64,000 bases of DNA from Dasypus novemcinctus (lineage: Eukaryota > Chordata > Mammalia > Cingulata > Dasypodidae). The position numbers were made by a program, and so were the translations under genes. Location: NCBI RefSeq assembly GCF_030445035.2, contig NC_080690.1:33878796-33942795 (forward strand), read 5' to 3'. The notes below the pieces were generated by a model. The model searched no databases. It saw only the letters and a list, made by a program, of their open reading frames with translations, and had not been told where the DNA came from. Shown here piece after piece: positions 11,541 to 22,769 of this stretch (positions within the stretch are counted from its first letter, which is position 1; the number at the start of each line of letters is the position of its first letter).

Positions 11541-11875
11541 AAAATAACTAGGCATGCCCAAAGGAGATCTAAGAAGCCAAGAGGCAAACTGTCATCATGG
11601 GCGTTCTTTGTGTAAACTTCCCAGGAGGAGCACAAGAAGAGCACCCGGATGCTTCCATCAACATTTCAGAGTTTTCCAAGAAGTGCTCAGAGAGGTGGAA
11701 GACCACATCTGCTATAGAGAAAGGAAAATTTGACCACATGGCCAAGGCAGACCAGGCACGTTATGAAAGAGAAATGAAAACCTACACCCCTCCTAAAGGG
11801 GGAACAAAAAAGTTCAAGGATCCTAATGCACCCAAGAGGCCTCCTTCAGCCTATTTCTTCTTTTGTTCTCAACAG

Positions 11876-12536
11876 GTATTTTTGTTCTTAGTTCATTTAT
11901 TAAATAGATATCTTTTGAACAACTATAATATAATCTGTGGGAGTTATAAATTATGTAATTTATAGGTGTTGCTTAGAGCCTAATGCAAATAAATTATAAT
12001 GTGATGCCATTAGTGAATTAAGTACATAAGTACTGTAGCTCTAGACAGGAAAAACAAAGTTCTTATAGCAATTTATAGAAGGCAGCATTTGAGCAAAATG
12101 AGGGATGGGTAAAAATGTTCATTTAGGGATAGAGTGGGAAAATACATACAGATCAGGGGAGGACATTTCAGGCAAGACACAAAAGCATAGTATCTGCTCA
12201 ATGATTAGGGAAAAATCCAAACTAATTTGAGTCATATTTTTCATAGTATAAGAAATTTCATCAAATCCCACGCAGAAATGATTTGAAATGTTTTTCAAAT
12301 TTGGCTTTTTTTTTTAACGTTCCAATATTTAAAATCCAATTACAGAAACATATTTAACTCAAAGTTGTCTCAATAAAGTGGTCTACATTATCCCTTTGAG
12401 AAAAGAGAATCCTTTATGTTGAATAAGTTTTTAAATTTGCAGTTTCTTATTTTAATTTGAGTAAGTGATCTGAAAATAAAAGTACTAGAATTCTAGGAAA
12501 GCTAATTAATCTCCAGTAAATTTTCTTAATGGCTAA
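11876..12536 (+). other. Intron-like block inside HMGB1 pseudogene
   Basis: Sequence with no HMGB1 coding similarity separates the two parts of box B. It starts 'caacaggtattttt', with a GT at the left break, and ends near a T-rich 'aaattttcttaatgg'. It has no SINE head, A tail or clear duplication. It may be a retained intron or an unrecognised insertion. Confidence 0.45.
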
Positions 12537-12819
12537 TGCTCAAAAAAGCAAAGGCGAGCATCCTGTCCTCTCCACTGGAGATGCTGCACAGAAGCTGGGA
12601 GAGATGTGGCCTAACCCTGCTGCAGATGACAAGCAGCCTTAGGGAAAGAAGGCTGCTAATCTGCAGAAGACACACGAAAAGGATATTGCTGCACACTGGG
12701 CTAAAGGAAAGCTTGATGTGGCAAAAAAACAAAAGGGAGTTGTCAAGGCTGAAAAACGAAAGAAAGAAGAGGAGGAAGACGAAGATGAGGAGGGAGATGA
12801 TGATTAATAAATTGGTTCT

Positions 12820-13271
12820 GGCAAGCAGATGTGGCTCAAGTGATTGGGCTCCTGTCTACCATATGGGAGGTCCAGGGTTTGATTCCTGGGGCCTTCTGGT
12901 GGAGGCAAGCTGGCCTGAGTAGAGAGCTGGCCCATGCAGGGTGCTGACCTGCACAGCAAGCTGGTCCAAGTAGAGTGGTGGCTGGGCCACATGGCAAGCT
13001 GGTCCGAGCAGAGAGCTGGTGCAGCAAGACGATGCAACAAAAAAAGACACAGAGGAAAGACAATAAGAGATGCAGCAGACCAGAGAGCTGAGGTGGTACA
13101 AGATTTTGAGCACTTCTCTCTCACTCCGGAAGGTCCCAGGATCAGTCCCGATGTTGCCTAAAGAGAAGACAAGCAGACACAGAAGAACACACAGCAAATG
13201 GACACAGAAAGCAGACAATGGTGGTGGGGGTGGGGGGCAGGGAGGATAAATAAATCTTAAAAAAAAAAAAG
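12820..13271 (+). mobile_element. DAS SINE, divergent long subfamily
   Basis: The head 'cagatgtggctcaagtgatt' and box B 'gggtttgattcctggg' are followed by repeated 'agctggcc/agctggtcc' units, 'gcagcaagacgatgcaac' and an A tail. An 8-bp duplication 'ttggttct' lies on both sides (12812-12819 and 13272-13279). It interrupts the HMGB1 3' UTR just after the stop codon, so it is younger than the pseudogene. The same subfamily occurs at 24497, 54170 and 62112. Confidence 0.9.
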
Positions 13272-14553
13272 TTGGTTCTAGCAGTTTTTTTCTTGTCTAC
13301 AAAGCATTTAAGCCCCCTGTACACGACTCACTCCTTCTAAAGAAAGAAACTGAAATGTAAGGCTGTGTAAGATTTCTTTTGAAACCACGCAGTGCCTTTT
13401 TTTGTATAGTTAACACACTACTGAATGTGTCTTTAGATAGCCCTGTCCTGGTGGTCTTTTCAATAGCTACTCATCTTGCCTGGTGCAGTATGGGTCTTGT
13501 AAATTTTCATGGAAATTTAAAGCAGGTTCTTTTGGTGCACAGCACAAATTCGTGATACATTGGTTGCAGTTTTTTCATCTTCGGTTGTCTCTAATGCAGC
13601 TTATCCTAAATAATTGTCATTTTGTTAACTGAATACCACTCTAATTGTGAGAGAAAAAAAAAGTTGTGGCTGTTTTTATTGATATTCCAAATGCTTCTAA
13701 GTAAATAAATTTTTTATTAGTATTTTTGTCCTTTTCATAGGTCTGAAATTATTGTTCTTGAAGGGAAGCTAGTCTTTTGTTTTTTCCCATTTTGAATCAC
13801 ATGATATTATGACAGTATTCTTCTTTTCATATAGATTGATGTCCTTGAAGGACTAATAGAAAGGTATATTCTAATCTTTTCAAGACTCTACATTCTATAA
13901 GTCCCATTGCCATGTAATGGCAGTTATATTTGCAGTTCCCACTTTAAAGAAGACCTGAGAAATGTATCCCCAAAAGCATGAGCTAAAAATACAAGATTCC
14001 CATAGTAAATCCTGTTGTTGCTAGCTTTGTGAAAGTGCTGGCTATAAATGTCTTTTCCAGTTTCTCTAACTATGGACCACTTAGTTTATATTAAAAAAAT
14101 TATATTTAAGTATTTTTAATTAATTGGGCCAGCTTTAGAAATGATGGTGCCACATTTAAAGTAGGATGTATTTTCATGAATGAAATAGACACAAAGAAAG
14201 AAGACACCTGAACTTTGCATCTCAGTACCAGTTATCCAATTTATTCAAATTTGTTTTTTCTTTATAAAACCCAAACTCATTCATTAGGGTCATTTTTGCC
14301 TCCTTAGCAGCTTAGGGAACAATTCGGTGATTTTGTGGTTTTTGAGATTATCATTCTCTTAAAGTGCCAGTGTATTTAAAAAAAAAAGTGTTCTTGTAAT
14401 TTCACATGCTTTTGTGATGGAATACTGTTTTGTTATATACTTTTGACCTTTGGGTTCTTTCAATCTGTATTTGTTTATGTATGATTTAGGAGGAATACTG
14501 AACATCTGAGTTGTGGATAATACTAATAAACTAGTAATTGCAGAGGTTTTTAA

Positions 14554-15188
14554 AAATGGTGGGAGAAGCTTGTGGCACCTTTGCAGACTCCCCCCACACC
14601 CCTTCTTCCCTAATTCCAGTGTGGAGTCATGCTCTCCCACTGCTGGGTAAATCCTACGCACATAATGTAATGCTTGTATGTTGTTGCCAGTCTATAAGGT
14701 GGCAGCCTGAAAGACTGAACCAGAAACTCCTCTTTGGCTCACCCTCCCAGTGCTTGGCCTGCAGGCAGAAGCAGCTTTCAGACAGATAAAGCAGTGTCAG
14801 AAATAATTAACTCTTAGTAACCTGGGGCAAAGGATTACAGTAGAGCACCTGAGAGGGTGATAAAGTTCATTTCATTGGGAGTAGAGGGGGCATTTGAATT
14901 TCTGTAAATGGGGGGATTCCTAAGGCTCAGAAAAGACAGCAAGCACTTCACATTTTCCCAGGGCAGATTTCCTTGATAGAAGTCCTAAACTCTGACAGAG
15001 AGTACGAGTCAAGGCAGAGTCAATTTGCAAAGACTGTGAAAGGTGTTTTTTTTTTTTCCGCGTTGGTTTGTTTGATTTTGTTAGCTCCTGGCACTCATGG
15101 AAATCTCATATTACCAGCTGGATACAAACTTAAGGAACAAACAGCTTGGGGATGAAATCCCAGGGTTAACAATTTAAAATATTAAAAT
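14554..15188 (+). mobile_element. L1 5'-UTR-like continuation
   Basis: The text after the pseudogene ('tggtgggagaagcttgtgg', 'cagtgtggagtcatgctctc') reads like L1 5' UTR and plausibly rejoins 11279-11540. From about 14800 onward the match is weaker and I see no gene. Confidence 0.35.
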
Positions 15189-15590
15189 GGGGAAGCAGAC
15201 TTGGCCCAATGGATAGAGAGTCCATCTACCACATGGGAGGTCCAAGGTTCAAACTCCGGGCCTCCTTGACCCGTGTGGAGCTGGCCCATGTGCAGTGCTG
15301 ATGCGCGCAAGGAGTGCCCTGCCACGCAGGGGTGTCCCCCGCGTAGGGGAGCCCCACACGCAAGGAGTGCACCCCCATAAGGAGAGCCGCCCAGCGTGAA
15401 AGAAAGTGCAGCCTGCCTAAGAATGGTACTGCACACACAGAGAGCTGACACAACAAGATGATGCAACAGAAAGAAACACAGATTCCCAGTGCCACTGATG
15501 AGAATAGAAGCAGTCACAGAAGAACACACAGTGAATGGACACAGAGAGCAGACAACTTGGGGGGGCGGGGATGGGGAGAGAAATTTTAAA
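15189..15590 (+). mobile_element. DAS SINE
   Basis: Head 'aagcagacttggcccaatgg', full body and G-rich/A-rich tail. The flanks share about 'attaaaatg' on both sides. An extra 'gagctgacacaacaagatga' segment marks the long body type also seen at 33350, 38968 and 43778. Confidence 0.9.
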
Positions 15591-15599
15591 AAATTAAAA

Positions 15600-16092
15600 T
15601 GTACAGTGTAGAAGAAAAAAATTCCATTTATAATGGCAACTAAAAGAATCAAATATCTAGGAATAAATTTAATGAAGACTGTACAGGATTTATATACAGA
15701 AAACCACCAAACATTGCTAAAAGAAGCCAAAGAATACCTAAATAAATGGAAGGACATTTCATGTACATAGCTTGGCCACCAAAATATTGTTGAGATGTCA
15801 ATTCTACCCAAAGTGACTTATAAATTCAATGCAATCCCAGTCAAAATTCCCATAGTCTTCTTTGCAGAAATAGAAAAGCCAGTCATCAAACGTATACGGA
15901 GGGGTAAGGGACCCCAAATAGCCAAAAACATCTTGAAAAAGAAGAATGAAGTTGGAAGAATAACACTTCTCAATTTTAAAACTTATTACAAAGTTGCAGT
16001 AATCAAAACAGTTTGATACTGGCACAAAAACATAGAACAATGGAATCAAACTGAGAGTTCAAAGATAAACCCACATTTATATGGCCAATTAA
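15600..16092 (+). mobile_element. L1 ORF2 fragment (RT 3' part)
   Basis: 'atatctaggaataaatttaa', 'agtgacttataaattcaatg' and 'cagaaatagaaaagccagtc' are the post-RT part of L1 ORF2. A 73-codon frame stays open (15795-16016, containing 'YKFNAIPVKI'). The L1 resumes at 17010 after an antisense insertion flanked by 'tggccaattaa'. Confidence 0.75.
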
Positions 16093-17009
16093 TATTTTAA
16101 ATAAAATTTTATTGAAGTATATCATTGATATATGAGCATACATAAACAATAAGTGTATAGTAAAATTTCTGAATTTACAAAACAAACATGAATATCATGA
16201 TACAAATTTCCCATATATCTCCCCACCGCCTATGCTCTGCATTGTTGCGAAACATTTGCTACAAATTATGAAAGAGCATCATCAAAACACCACTACTGGG
16301 AAGATGACTTGGCCCAGTGGTTAGGGCGTCCGTCTACCACATGGAAGGTCTGCAGTTCAAACCCCGGGCCTCCTTGACCCGTGTGGAGCTGGCCCACACG
16401 CAACACTGATGCACGCAAGGAGTGCTGTGCCACGCAGGGGTGTCCCCCACGTGGGGCGCACTTGCGCCCCATAAGGAGAGTCCCCAGCGTGAAAGAAAGT
16501 TTAGCCTGCCCAGGAATGGCACTGCACATACAACAAGATGACAAAAAGAAACAGATTCCCATGCCGCTGACAACAACAGAAGTAGACAAAGAAGAAGAGG
16601 CAGCAAATAGACACAGAGAACAGACAACTGAGGTGGGGGTGGGGGGAAGGGAAGAGAAATAATAAAATAAATCTTTAAAAAAAAAACAAAAAAAAACCCC
16701 ACTACTACTAACTATAGCCCATATCTTACATTTCATGCACTTTTCCCCCAACCCACCCACTCATTAACATCCTCTATCAGTATTACATATTTGTTATCAT
16801 TCATGAGAGAATATTCCCATATTTGTCCTGTCAACCACAGTCCATCAACCACCACTGGATTCCCTGTGTTATATAGCTCCATGTTTTGTACAATCATTCA
16901 AAATGTGCACTCAATGGCTCTCATCTTCATTACAGAGTTGTGCTGGCATCACCTCAGTCAATTTTAGGACGCTTTTATTATGCCAAAAGGAAAAATCCCA
17001 TACCCCCTG
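16093..17009 (-). mobile_element. Antisense LINE 3'-UTR insertion in L1
   Basis: About 917 bases are bracketed by an 11-bp duplication 'tggccaattaa' (16082-16092 and 17010-17020). The left end is AT-rich, as expected for a decayed reverse-strand tail, and motifs such as 'ttacaaaacaaacatgaata' suggest a LINE 3' UTR in reverse. It contains a younger DAS SINE at 16298-16696. No open frame. Confidence 0.65.
16298..16696 (+). mobile_element. DAS SINE
   Basis: Head 'agatgacttggcccagtggt', full body, A-rich tail. The 8-bp duplication 'ccactact' brackets it. It lies inside the antisense LINE insertion, giving a three-level nest: L1, then LINE, then SINE. Confidence 0.9.
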
Positions 17010-17640
17010 TGGCCAATTAAATTTTGACAAGGGTGCCACATCCACTCAATGAGGAGAGAAGAGTCCTTTCAATTAATGGTGCTGGGGAAAACTGGATATC
17101 TACATGCAAAGAAGGAAGGGGGACTCCTGCCTCACACCACATTTAAAATTAACTCAAAATGAATCAAAGACTTAAGTATAAGAATCATAATTATAAAACT
17201 AGAAGAAAATAAGTGGAAGCAAGTTCAGAACCTTAATGGTTTCTGAGACATTATACCAAAAGCACAAGCAATAAAGGAAAAAAATAGATAAATCAGACTT
17301 CATCTAAATTTAAAACTTTGTGCATCAAAGGACATCATTGTGAAAGTAAAAAGACAACCTACAGACTAAGAGAAAATAATTGGAAACCACATATCTGCTA
17401 AGAGTTTACTATTCAGAAAATATAAACAAATCCTACAACTTAACAAAAAGACAAACAACCCAATTAAAAACTGGGCAAAAAAAACTTGAAAATAGTAGGC
17501 TTCCAAAGAAGATATGCAAATGGCCAATAAACACATGAAAAGATGCTAAACAATATTTGCCATTAGGGAAATGCAAATCAAAATCACGAGATTCTATTTT
17601 ACATCCCCTACAATAGTTACTATTTTAAAAAATGGAACAT
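17010..17640 (+). mobile_element. L1 ORF2 3' part (continued)
   Basis: This is the continuation of the L1 from 15600. It has the usual end-of-ORF2 phrases 'ttgacaagggtgccacatcc', 'attaatggtgctggggaaaa' and 'tgcatcaaaggacatcattg'. Broken by stops. From 17640 to 17860 the sequence is 3'-UTR-like and unassigned. Confidence 0.7.
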
Positions 17641-17859
17641 AACAATTGTTAGAGAGGATGTGAGGAAAATGTTGGTCAGAGTGCCTAGAAATAGTAAATG
17701 TGCAGAGCTAGAAAGCAGATTAGAGATTACCAAGGGGATAGAAGGAAGGGGGAAGGAGGAGTGTTTGACAAAAAGCAAGCAAGTAAACAAAACCCACAAT
17801 GAGATATCACCACACACCTGTACAAATAAAGACATAAAATAAAATCACTTTTACTTTGC

Positions 17860-18600
17860 CTCATTGTTTAGTGATTGAATATTTTAAAAAGTTACTGCAA
17901 ATCAATAAGAAAAAATAAAAGACCAACAACCCATAGAAAAATGGGCAGAGAAGATGAACAGTTTACGGAAAAGGAAGTACAAATGGCTCTTTTTAAAAAA
18001 TTTTATTTCTCTTCCCCTGCCCCGGGTTGTCTGCTCTCTGTGTCCATTCGCTGTGTGTTCTTCTTGACCACTTCTATTCTTATCAGTGGCACTGGGCAAA
18101 CGGCTCTTAAATATATGAAAAGATGTTCAACCTCACACAAAATGAAAGAAAATGAAAAAAAAAAACAAAACTACCAAGATATACCACTGTCCAGCTCTCA
18201 GAGTCACAAGAATAGAATATTGTTGGCAAGGGTGTGGATTAACAGGCATTTTAATGCCCAGCTAGTTGGCATGTAAACCGATACAATCCCTATCTACCAA
18301 AACTGCAAACACACATATAGCTACATCTAGCAATTCCATGCCCAAGTACTTAGCTTATATATACACTTATAAGATGTATTAACTTAAAAAAAAAAAAAGG
18401 AAAAGGGACAGGACAAGATATAAACTGTGCTGCAGTTGTGTAGAGAGAAAAGTAAATGTGTATGTCTATAAACACATGGATATTTCTGCAAGAAAATGCA
18501 AGAAACTCATAATAGCAATGGTCTCTACTAAGAGGAACCCTCTGGATTTTGTACCCATGCATATAATTATCTAACCAAATTTAAACTTTAAAAATTGAAT
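17860..18600 (+). mobile_element. L1M 3' fragment
   Basis: Phrases 'aagaccaacaacccatagaa', 'atatgaaaagatgttcaacc', 'gttggcaagggtgtggatta' and 'aattccatgcccaagtactt' follow the order of an L1M ORF2 end. A short SINE piece (17991-18101) interrupts it. Confidence 0.65.
17991..18101 (-). mobile_element. 5'-truncated DAS SINE
   Basis: Only the 3' 110 bases of a DAS element: complement of the tail, then 'gttgtctgctctctgtgtcc' and 'attcttatcagtggcac'. A 6-bp duplication 'ggctct' (17985-17990 and 18102-18107) restores the L1 text when removed. A truncated SINE with its own duplication indicates incomplete reverse transcription, not later deletion. Confidence 0.8.
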
Positions 18601-19345
18601 ATATGTATCATTTCAACTGTACTAATTGTCATTCAAATTTTCTATATTCATATTTGTTTGGTTTGAGGTATTCATCAAAGAATGAGAGAGACACTCTCGA
18701 TTACTGTGCTTTGACAAATTTCTCCATGCATGGCCAGCAGTTTTTGATTTACATTCGAATTTTTAGTTTCATGTTACTCAAATGCATAACGTTTTATGAC
18801 TGCTTTACAGAAAATGAGAACAGAGTCATGCTAAATATGTTCTGAGACAAGGAGGGTAAAAGCCAACACACTATGTATTTGCATTTTATTTCAGCACAGT
18901 ACCTCTGACGTTCAGGACAGTGTTACTTCTAAGAATCACCAACGTGCCCCTGGAAAGACCACCAAACACACCAGCTCTGGGAAAGGCAGCGAAATGCCAG
19001 GATCACCTATTCAGGGAGGGACAGAGCCAGAAGGGATTCCAGGTGTGTGGACTCACCGTCCAGTGCTCTCATCACTCCAAGTCCAGACAACGAGAAGGGA
19101 AAGGGCAGGGGGATCTCCTGGAAGCCTTGTGGGGGCTCTGGGATCCCGGGTGGACCCTGAAAGGGGAGTGCTACTCTTGCTTACCTCTTCACCTCACCGA
19201 AGGGCCCTGCTAGGGAAGTTTACTCCACTGTGGCTTCAATTTCATGGTCCCTTCCCCTCACCACTGCCTGTGCTCTTGAGGAATCATTTCCACTTTCTTG
19301 GAAGTGCTACTGGGTGAGATGAGAAGAGGGAGTGCAAACCCAGTT
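18601..19345. other. Unassigned sequence
   Basis: AT-rich to about 18900, then more balanced to 19345. I see no exon and no repeat that I can name. Open frames of 97-107 codons at 18920-19317 overlap in two frames and look like chance. Confidence 0.3.
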
Positions 19346-19483
19346 TTCCATCTATATTAATAAGCCAAAGGGGCGCTGAGGCAAAGTACCAGAAATCTGC
19401 TGGCTTTTATAAAGGGTATTTATTTGGGGTAGAGGCTTTCAGTCACAAGGCCCTAAAAAGTCCAACTCAAGCTACCATAAGAG

Positions 19484-21046
19484 CAGTGGAGGAATACTGG
19501 TATAGGATGTTATTGACAGGTGATATATGGTTGACAGGAAGTTATACAGGGCATATGTCCAGGGTGCATGGTAATGTTTGGATATACTCATAGTGGCAAC
19601 AATTAAAAACAACAGCTGGGGGGCTACTGGGTTCCTGGCCGGGGGTGCTCTGTCGTGGTCCCTAGGGGAGCAGCGGCAGTCCCCCAGGTGCAATGGTAAG
19701 GACCAGGAAGGAATGAGGGTCCAACAGTGAGCCCCTGATACTAATGACTATGCTTGTGAGCCTATATGCCTGAAATAAGAACAAGGCCTAGAGCAGCACT
19801 GTGCCTAGGAGTTTCCTCCTGACAGCCCTCATGTTACTCAAATGTGGCCAGTCTCAAAGCCAAACTCAGCATGTAAATGCAATGCATTCCCCCCAGTGTG
19901 GGACATGACACCCGGGGATGAGCCTTCCTGGCACCGAGGGATCACAACCAAGTACCAGCTGATGATGCAACTAGAAAATGACCTTGAATTAAAGGTTCAA
20001 CGCGGACCAGCAGAATATCCCTGTCTACATATAATAACAGGAGTTTAAAATGCTGTTTGACCTAATGTAAGGGGGAAATGGAAAGGACAAATGAGTTTAT
20101 ATGGCTATGAGTCTCTAAAAAAGAGTCTGGAGGTTGTCAGAAGGATTGCCCTTATGCACACCTGAGCAGAGTCTCAGAGACAGATAAAGTAGATACAACC
20201 CCAGGTATTGGTTCTTTTGAGGGCTAAAGAGACCCACAGGTTCTATGGTCATGGCAGATGGGGTTCACTGCCATGTCTTTTCTGGCCCTTCTTTGGAGCT
20301 GGTGTTTCTACGTAATGGAGCTGGACACAGATGGGATCTCTTTTCACAAGACTTTCATGCTACTTTACTGGAATTGTAGTTGGTGCTGGAGTTTAAGATA
20401 TATCTAGCGGATTTGAATCTCTGGACTGACAACATGATAGCCAGGCCCTGAGCCTCAACAGACTTCAACTCCTACACTCTGATTTATTGGACTTACCCAC
20501 TCAGCTAACATGGAGTTGAAGAATGTCAACCACCACACCATGGAGCCTAGAGTGCCTACAACTGAAAGCAGGAGGATTGCATCCAGTATCCATGTGGAAT
20601 CTAAGCCTCCTCTTGACATAGGTGTGCAATGGACACAACCAATCCAAGGTCCACAGAGAAAATGAGGCATTGGTGCGGGAATAGTGGCCATGGTGGCTGC
20701 TGGGTGCGGGGAATGGGAGGAAGAGATGAGATGTGGAGGCGTTTTCGGGACTTGGAGTTGTCCTGGGTGGTGCTTCAGGGACAATTACTGGACATTGTAG
20801 ATCCTCCCAGGGCCCACTGGATGGAATGTGGGAGAGTATGGGCTATGATGTGGACCATTGACCATGAGGTGCAGCGATGCCCAGAGATATACTTACCAAA
20901 TGCAATGGATGTGTCATGATGATGGGAGAGAGTGTTGCTGTGGGGGGAGTGGTGGGGTGGGGGCGGTGGGGTTGAATGGGATCTCATATTTTTTGAATGT
21001 AATATTTTTAAAAAATGAATTAAAAAAATTAAAAAAAAAAAAAAAA
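19484..21046 (+). mobile_element. 1.56-kb retroposon, recurring family
   Basis: Bounded by an exact 13-bp duplication 'gctaccataagag' (19471-19483 and 21047-21059) and ending in an A tail. About 90 percent similar by eye to the copy at 46295-48635 over their shared 1.55 kb. Both have the phrases 'acatgacacccggggatgag' or 'acacgacacccggggatgag' and 'aactagaaaatgaccttgaa'. Only short frames are open. It is 5'-truncated relative to the longer copy, as usual for LINEs. I infer a LINE 3' UTR. Confidence 0.75.
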
Positions 21047-21169
21047 GCTACCATAAGAGATACTTTCTCACCCAAAGTCATGGGCCACATGTTGGAACAA
21101 GATGGCTGCCGGTCTCCGCGAGTGTTCAGCCTTCCTCTCAGGCAGGCATAAGTCTTGTATCTTTCCCTG

Positions 21170-21630
21170 TGTAAGGAAAGGGTTAAGTTCAGCTTTCCCC
21201 TGAAGGTGAAGCTAAAGCAGGCTCTGCAATTGAAGGAGGGAGGGAAAGGGGCTCTAGTGGCTTCAGCACCAAAGTTTGAAAGCGGTGCCAAAGTGAAGGC
21301 AGCACCAAAGTGAGGGCGGCGCCAAATTCAAAAGTGGCGCCAGGTTTGAAAGTGGTGCCAAGCCACCGGAATGTAGGGAATGGGAGTGGCAGCTAAGAGC
21401 AAGAACCCACATATGTTAATTAGACCTCTCGGACAGGCTGTAACCTCTGAAGTACCCCATCAATAGGGAACAGGGGAGGGACCTGTGAGTTAGGCTTAGG
21501 GTATAAATGTTGTTGTTTCTTCTTGTTTGGTGCATCTTGCCATTTCATCCATGTCACATGCCCGTTCTTGCAAGAGCATTAATAAAATTCTTTTCTTCTC
21601 CAAAATCAGGTGAGCTTTTGTTCTCTTACA
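21170..21630 (+). mobile_element. Solo ERV LTR with TATA and polyA signal
   Basis: Ends TGTAAG...CTTACA form a 6-bp inverted repeat of LTR type. A TATA-like 'tataaatg' lies near 21501-21508 and an 'aataaaattc' signal near 21581, in the order expected for U3-R-U5. U3 holds a short tandem array (21266-21365). No clean duplication was found, so ends are uncertain by a few bases. No internal region adjoins. Confidence 0.6.
21266..21365 (+). repeat. Tandem array of about 18-bp units in LTR
   Basis: Five to six units carry the core 'g(c/t)(a/g)ccaaa' with a spacer like 'gtttgaaagcg' or 'gtgaaggca'. Arrays in the U3 part of an LTR often act as enhancers; function here is inference. Confidence 0.7.
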
Positions 21631-22161
21631 GGTGCAGCTTTCTTTCTAACACCCAGGGCTTCTTTCTCTCCAGGCTCAGCTGCTCAGGGCTCTGGTCTCT
21701 GCAGCTGCAAACTATTAGGTGAATGGCTGCTTTCTCTTTGGGGCACAGGATCCTGTCTAATGAGTTGTCTCTTCCTCTGTGTTCTCCTTCTCCATGCATT
21801 TACTGCTCAGAGCTCCAGCATTAAAACTTCAACTCCCTCCTTTGCCATTTTCTCTGTGAGTCCCCACCCACCAAGGGGGCGGGGACTCAACATCCTACTG
21901 ATGTGGCCAAACCAAAGCCTGACTCATAATTTAATCAAGTAAAAGTGAAACCTCTGAATTTAATACAATCAAAGGCCCAGAGGAACAGACCAGTTTACAG
22001 ACACAATCCAATATCTACTTTTGGAATTCATAAACAATACCAAACTGCTAGTCCACCTCAAGGCTTTTGCCCTGGTGATCCTTTCCCTTTTCATCTTTGC
22101 ACCCCTCCCTTTTACCTCACCTGGTAAGTTCCTCCTTCTGGCAGACCCAGCTCAATCGTGC

Positions 22162-22565
22162 CCCCAGTTCTAGTTTCCTGGGTGCTAAAACAACAGGTTG
22201 GCTTAACAAAGGAAATCATTGGTTCATGGTTTCAGAGGCTAGAAGGTTTGCTTCCTTCCAGGGTTTGTATCTTCTGGTCGGGGGCAATCTTTGGGGTTCT
22301 CTGGCTTTTCCCTCACCTGGCGATGCATATAGCAGCATCTTCCTTTCTCATCCCAGTTTAGCTGACTTCCAGCTTCTGGCTGCTCCCAGGGGCTTCTCTG
22401 TTTGTGGCTTTCCCTATAAGGCCTCCAGGAATAGCATTAAGATCATCCTGGCTCATTTGGGCTTCACCTTGACTGAAGTGACCTCATCAAAAGGTCCTCT
22501 TTGCAACGGGTTCACACCCATTGTATGAGAACGGATTAAGACCATGTTTTTCTGGGGTACAGAAC
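22162..22565. mobile_element. LTR-type repeat related to 44458 element
   Basis: It starts 'gttctagtttcctgggtgct' and ends near 'gtttttctggggtacagaac', paralleling 'gttctagtttgctaaagctg' and 'gcttttctggggcccatcca' in the LTR at 44458-44906. No duplication was identified and identity is low. Confidence 0.5.
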
Positions 22566-22769
22566 TCCAGGCAGCCACACCCCCCTTCGGGTTGCCTTCC
22601 CACCACCTCCAAGCACTGGGCTTCCTTCCTTAGCTGTCTCTCCCTCCTCCCCACGCAGGTCTTACACTCTGCACTGCTGTTTCCTATTGGTCTGCCTGCC
22701 TCCCTTGGCAGCCCAGGAATACCTGGAGGGCTGGGGACACCTCCAGGGCAGGGAAGCACCCGGTTTTGA

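Larger units (their letters stand above)
11541..14553 (+). pseudogene. HMGB1P: Processed pseudogene of HMGB1
   Basis: A retrocopy of the high-mobility-group box 1 mRNA; the parent is a nuclear DNA-bending protein with two HMG boxes and an acidic tail. The start codon position is 11554-11556. Box A is recognisable ('[11 protein letters not shown]', '[16 protein letters not shown]'), then the linker '[14 protein letters not shown]' and the start of box B. After a block of about 660 bases (11876-12536) box B resumes, and the acidic tail ends with TAA at 12805-12807. The linker and 'HPDAS' favour HMGB1 over HMGB2 or HMGB3. Indels near codons 2-20 and an in-frame TAG about 12637 disable it. The long 3' UTR follows, cut by a SINE (12820-13271), and ends after AATAAA at 14525-14530, close to the expected cleavage site. 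Confidence 0.9.
19350..22060. mobile_element. LTR-type element, heavily interrupted
   Basis: Pieces at about 19350-19483, 21047-21169 and 21631-22060 appear to be one element. Features such as 'tataaagggtatttatttgg' near its start resemble the solo LTR at 44458. The pieces are separated by a retroposon (19484-21046) and by another LTR (21170-21630). Both ends are uncertain and no coding potential is seen. Confidence 0.4.

Noticed and set aside
11597-11965. 122-codon frame with HMG-box residues, as a possible gene
   Set aside because: It is part of the HMGB1 pseudogene. It starts at an internal Met, lacks the normal N-terminus and runs into non-homologous sequence.
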